Shown: positions 59,293-64,000 of the stretch, piece after piece
How the letters are laid out: every line of letters begins with the position of its first letter
How positions within the stretch are numbered: position 1 is the first letter of the stretch
From: Balanoglossus misakiensis
Taxonomy: Eukaryota > Hemichordata
Reading direction: 5' to 3'
DNA length: 64,000 nt
NCBI GenBank assembly: GCA_040954595.2
Contig: CM082597.2
Coordinates: forward strand, 3,100,001 to 3,164,000
Notes under the pieces: model-generated
What the model was told of the DNA's origin: nothing
Database searches by the model: none
The model's input: only the letters and a program-made list of their open reading frames with translations
Program-made: the position numbers and the translations under genes

Positions 59293-62200
59293 CTAAAACA
59301 TTCCTTTGCTCATTTTCTTGTCTGACATCGCCCTTCTGTTGTGATTAGCTCGGCTAGATTTGTTCTTTTCTTTCTGTCGTCGTTTCTGCTCGGTCTGTGC
59401 AGTTTGACCTTTGCCCTTTGCCTGACCAACCAGGGCCTGCTTGTGGGGTTGACCTCTGAACTTTGACCGCATTCTCTCTTGTTGCTTCTCTCGCAGCTCG
59501 GCTGGGTTCGGCACGAATTGATCTCTAGGAGGCGCTGTTGTTGGTCCTGGTTCATAGCGTTCCTGTGAGCACACAATAGGTAGAGTTCATAAATAGAATT
59601 TCATTTTCAAGTCAGTTAAAAAAGTGCTAACAATGAACTTCCAGAATTTTGGTGAAATATTCTCTTTTGGCAAATTATGCCACATCTTTGAGAATGATTA
59701 TAGCATTTCACACCAAAAAAATACCTACCTCTTCGTCAGATGATTTGTTGGACTTCGAACCACCAAGGATTCTGGGAGTTGTAAATGGCCTGCGATCAAG
59801 TAGAAATTAAGAAGTTTAATTAACACAACAGAATCATTTCATGTACTGGTGCGAAACACTGCAGAATTGTGTTGAATTCTTTTTGACTGCAACAGTACAA
59901 CAAGGTTTTGCATGATTTACAATTTTTCATTGCCTCTGACGGAATATTTTTCAATGTACAAAGTACACATATATGGGGCCACCACAGTCCATCTGCGAAA
60001 TTTCTTAGTTAACAGTACTTGCCTACGAGCTGTTAGTTCATCAGCAGAATCTTCGTCATTTGCACCAATGTCATTATCATCATAGGTGTCATCATATTCG
60101 TCATCGTAAATCGTGTCGTAGATTATGTCGTATTCCTCGAATCGCGGTTTCATAGCCTGCACGTCACTCTTGTCATCAAGAACTGATTTGTAATCTTTAC
60201 TCCTAAATAGATAAAGAAGAGTAATTATAGGAACGCCAAAACTCAGCATGTCCAGGTCAAATAATACCAAATTCTCAAGTAATATAATTATCTGTTATTG
60301 GCTACACCTTCACTTCAAACTTACTTTTTGCCTTTGTGAATTTTACTTGTATCAATCCTGTCTCGTTTGAAGACGTCAAACTCGTCGTTGTCATAGATAT
60401 TCTGTCTCTGTGACACTAGAGGCTGGTTCACCTCTTCAGGTATCTCATAAGTTTCTCTGTTGAAAAAAATAAGAAAAATAAATTAAATACAGAAACACTA
60501 CACACAGGGTTGATTGAAAATCATAAAATGGTCGGTAGCAATGAAACCCTACCTGGACATATTTCTGTCGAGTTTCCGAAGTGAGGCCGGTAAATTGTCC
60601 TCCAATAAAGAATTGATTAATTTTTCGGTGCCATAGTTGAATTCTTCCAGACATGCCTTCAGAGAGACGTAACAAGTATTACAGAGAAGTTCAACGTGGC
60701 TGAATATATTTGCATGGACGATTTTCGAAATAGTTGGAAATAAGAGATACTATGTTGTTGAAAAAAGCTCATAGCTGTACTCACAATGATGAATCCTCCT
60801 CCCAGATCCGGAAGTAGATCTTTGACGGATGAAATCAAGGATTCCAACTCTACTCCGGACACACTGGCTGCACAAGCTCCTGCACCCTGTGGAGGAAATT
60901 ATTTACAAACAATGTCAGGTCAGACTGAGCAAGCGACGACTAATAAGTGAGTGAGTGTGTGAATGGGTCAGACTAATGTTTAATGTATACTTCATTCAGA
61001 TGCCAATAACTGGCCAAAGAAAACACTACACTAGACTCAAAACTATCTCTCAGTTTACTTACATATTCACTCAAATCAGGAATTTCACTCTCAAAATCTT
61101 CTGGAAGAAGCACACTCTGTTTATTTGTCTCGGTTCTGGGTGAGGCTGCATTTTGACTGACGGGTTCCTTGTGTTTTGCTGTTTTCGCCTTTCTGTACAT
61201 GGCCATTGCTGAGCCAACTGCATCCAAGATGAACTGTGTACGTGTCTCATCACTGTATGCACACAAAAACTCAGGAAAATGACCGAAAGAAGACTGGACT
61301 ATATTAATATTACAAGAAGGATAGCAGTACATTCACATCCATTATACCCTCTTACCAACATGGTTTGGTCCAAACCTATTGTTTTCTATGGTAAAATTGG
61401 ACCTCTAACCAATGGAACTGCAAGGATACACATTGTTGGTAAGCTGTAGAATCATGTCGACATCTTCCTGTACATTGTGTACGGTGTTGTAGTGACAGAG
61501 GAAGTGTTTGTCTGATAGAATTGAACTCATCATTTGTAGATAGTCCTCGACACACACACCAATCACTTCTTGCTCTCCACTGTAAGATGAAGAAATACAG
61601 TATTTAAGGTCTCTCTGGTTCTGCCCAGTGCTATGTTGCTCCAGGTACACTGAAGACAGTGGTGTGTACAGTGGCGTGTATTCTCAACATGGCCGCCACT
61701 ATCGCTGTCGCTACGAGTATATAGTCATACAGTCTCAACCTTCCATGGGGCACTATGCATTCTCAGATGCCATTGGGAAAATGTGTAAATGTTTTCTATA
61801 TAATGATCCAACAAATGGCAGTCTTTCCTAGTTTATTAGAATCACATGGTTACATACCTGTTGTCAAGCATTGGTTGCAGACAGCATGTAAATATGATTA
61901 AGTGACAGATCTTGACCATCGCTTTCTTGGCTTGGGACAGTTTCGTTTTCAACATGGCATATAAACTGAAAGAGAAGGAAAATAATGATCATTAGAGTAA
62001 AACTGGTTACAATCCAGCGACACACGCTGAAGCTTATTCTTGCTTTTTATCTAGAAATCTTTACTTATCCACTTAACATATAGGACACAATAATAAAAGG
62101 TTTAATCAACACAGACATCCACTAGAAAAAATTAATCAGTCTGATGTCTCGTATTAAGACTTACCTGGGATGGTCAGCTTTTCTTTGTTTCAGAGACTTT

Positions 62201-63744
62201 TCAATCTCTGGAATAGTTACCTCATAAAAGTTTGAAATTCTGCATTTGAACAAAAGATACAGGATTATCACATAGTGGTACAAATAAGTATACATGTGTG
62301 AGTGTGTTCACAGGAATATGTGTATTTCTATGACCATTATTCATACATGGTTTTGTTTTAACAATGGTGTGTTTCATCCAACTGTGTACAAAACTTACCT
62401 TGAGACTAGTGTGTGTTGATGTAGGACTCTGCAGGCCGGTGGGTAGATCTCCAGAAATGCCAGCAAGGTCAAGCCAATGTCACACAGATAGAATATCACA
62501 TCACGAAAGTCTTTGGTACTCAGAGATGACACAGTTCTGCAATAAAATAGAGAGAGTCTCATTAAAGGGACATTAGCTGTAACCTTTGCCTGGATTCAGC
62601 ATCCTGATATTTGTAGCATTACCGGGAATGTTAGGTAGATATACTCCATATAGTATGAACGAACATTCTGGTAAAATAACAAGAAATAATTTGGGCAACT
62701 TACTGTTTTGGTGTTGATGTGATTTTCTGGGGTTCTGTACTGAAATCAGACAACCCACACTTTGTTTTGATGTCGTAAAAAACCTAGAATAAGTGATAAG
62801 GTAAAAGTTGACGTTATATTCAATTTACAGAACCTTACCAGTGGAATAAAAATTGTTGAATTTAAACATTTCTAAAAAGTGGTTTCTTTTATAGTTTTAC
62901 CTGGAGAAACGTTGGTATGATATCACTGAGGTCATCTTCATACTTTGGCTGCTGTGTGAAGATGTTTGTCAGCATTTTGTTCAACAGAGTGTTGTTACCA
63001 CCGTATAACACACACAAGTCAAATAGTTTTGGAATATCAAACAGAAAGTTCTCGTAAATCATATCACCAAAGGCACTGGGAGTGATGTGGTGCTCCTGAA
63101 AGATAAAACAGAGTGAAAAATTAATACTAGGTATAACAGTTGTTTTAGCATAAATTCATTTGTTAATTTGACAGCTATTTGTTCCATAGCTTTAGGCTAG
63201 CAAACTGCTAACCCTATACTAGCCTTGGACTAGCACAGATAGCGTTCTCTGAAATAAATTATTTTCACTTACCTGAGACTCTTTATGTGTGGACATCCTT
63301 AGAAACGTCATAAACACCAGTCTATGTACAGCTCTCTGTCGCTCCATTGCAGACTGTGGAAGTCTGGTCACATGATCAAACATCCTTGGGGCATAGCGTA
63401 GATAAGAATCCAAACACCAATTAAGCGAGTCATCAAATAACACCTGTACAATTCAACAAACAAAATGTCAGTATATAATGTTGAAGTTATATTATTTATT
63501 TTTTCAATAGAAATGTACCGTATACATTTTCTCTAATAACTGAAGCATCCTAAAATCGGTACACTTGAGGGTGCGGTCTCACCTGACACCAAAACTTCTG
63601 ATGTGACTGTTGAAGCAGCCAGTGCAGATCTTCCTCCATGTTCGTCAGGATGTCAACCCACTCCTCCAGTGAGGCTGTGTCGCCAGCATCGTCAGGGGGT
63701 GGTTTGTACTGCCGGAAGTTCACGTCCACTTTCCATCTGGGATT
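59293..63744 (-). CDS. ASCC2: ASCC2, ASC-1 complex subunit 2 (N-terminus beyond window)
   Basis: Fifteen exons: 63744-63583, 63443-63273, 63095-62901, 62783-62704, 62536-62399, 62239-62165, 61965-61858, 61579-61430, 61252-61063, 60886-60785, 60656-60553, 60456-60325, 60202-60023, 59789-59729, 59562-59293; 705 codons plus stop, frame intact. The human protein is about 757 residues, so one or two N-terminal exons lie past 64000. Family marks: FLFDIPKLFDLCVLYG and NIFTQQPKY in the N-terminal helical domain; the CUE domain GVELESLISSVKDLLPDLG (exon 60886-60785, continuing into ACLEEFNYG); QNIYDNDEFDVF and IHKGKK; SADELTARRPFT; and the basic C-terminus ANHNRRAMSDKK. ASCC2 binds K63-linked ubiquitin through its CUE domain and recruits ASCC3/ALKBH3 to alkylation damage; it also acts in ribosome quality control. 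The intron after 60023 has a GC donor. Confidence 0.95.
60553..60886 (-). other. CUE ubiquitin-binding domain of ASCC2
   Basis: Encoded across exons 60886-60785 and 60656-60553. The order is GVELESL, VKDLLPDLGGGFI, then ACLEEFNYGTEKLINSLLE. The LLPDLG loop and the C-terminal dileucine-like LINSLLE match CUE helices 1-3. The splice between II and ACLEEF is phase 0. Confidence 0.9.
61344..61411. mobile_element. Decayed piggyBac-like MITE, copy 3
   Basis: Reverse-orientation relative of the elements at 41795 and 44314. It shares ACATGGTTTGGTCCAAACC and GTTTTCTATGGTAAAATTGG with copy 2 on the opposite strand. The ends are eroded and no TTAA pair remains. It lies in the ASCC2 intron between exons 61579-61430 and 61252-61063. 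Confidence 0.7.
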
Positions 63745-64000
63745 CTGTCAAGTCATGGTGCCAAATTTTCAGTTAGATATGTTCCCCATGGCAACAACAA
63801 TTTACAACAGATTTACTGCCTAAGTGATATTTGCAAGTTGACTGTATTCATGTTCTATTTATACATTATGCCATGGATACATTATACTTTATAGTATACC
63901 TGACATCATTTATTATGTAACCATATGTTAGTTGTTACACCATCCCATTTCATGCATCTCCATGACAACATCTATATCCATGACAACATCTATATACACA
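63745..64000. other. Start of an ASCC2 intron running off the window
   Basis: Upstream (minus strand) of the acceptor at 63745-63746. No further ASCC2 exon is seen up to 64000; a short direct repeat CCATGACAACATCTATAT lies at the very end. Confidence 0.6.

Noticed and set aside
1-64000. CRISPR arrays, operons, insertion sequences and tRNA/rRNA genes
   Set aside because: The window is intron-rich animal DNA; no array with regular spacers, no ribosomal sequence and no convincing tRNA A/B boxes or cloverleaf were seen by eye. A tRNAscan/Infernal run would be decisive for small RNAs.

Overview
This is eukaryotic, animal nuclear DNA. Coding sequence is broken into short exons with GT-AG (twice GC-AG) introns. 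Gene families are metazoan, and noncoding DNA carries many microsatellites and short non-autonomous DNA transposons. Gene content (IGSF9/turtle, ASCC2, a CNBD2-like protein, an NHL protein, an intronless class A GPCR) and compact introns suit an invertebrate, plausibly a marine deuterostome such as a hemichordate or cephalochordate. The species cannot be fixed from the sequence alone.

Layout. 1-2175: no recognisable gene. 2176-3438 (+): intronless rhodopsin-family GPCR whose DRY motif is replaced. 3439-10.6 kb: noncoding, with a Harbinger-like element (6892-7778) and a possible 5' noncoding exon ending at 9507. 10890-18995 (+): a 15-exon gene encoding a basic Ser/Thr-Pro-rich start, twelve divergent copies of a short W-x6-W repeat (eleven on one exon each, one split over two), and a six-blade NHL propeller on the last exon. 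28920-20534 (-): a 15-exon cyclic-nucleotide-binding-domain gene (CNBD2-like) with two CNBDs; the second is interrupted by a long insert with RRPSD-containing tandem repeats. Its 5' exons appear to lie near 29-30.7 kb. 33440-57805 (+): an IGSF9/turtle adhesion receptor, 14 exons, complete from signal peptide to a PDZ-ligand C-terminus. Its first two introns (7.9 and 8.6 kb) hold most of the transposon remnants. 63744-59293 (-): 15 exons of ASCC2, missing only its N-terminal exon(s), which lie past the window end.

Gene orientation: the NHL and CNBD2-like genes converge, CNBD2-like and IGSF9 diverge, and IGSF9 and ASCC2 converge with overlapping poly(A) signals. The genes are not obviously one pathway. 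They are signalling (GPCR, CNBD2-like), neuronal adhesion (IGSF9), ubiquitin-linked RNA/DNA repair (ASCC2) and an unassigned NHL protein.

The most novel item is the NHL gene. Every repeat-bearing unit begins and ends in phase 1, so the array looks built by exon duplication. I do not recognise the repeat as a named domain. All exon models were made by hand from splice consensus, reading frame and intron phase; none has been checked against transcripts.
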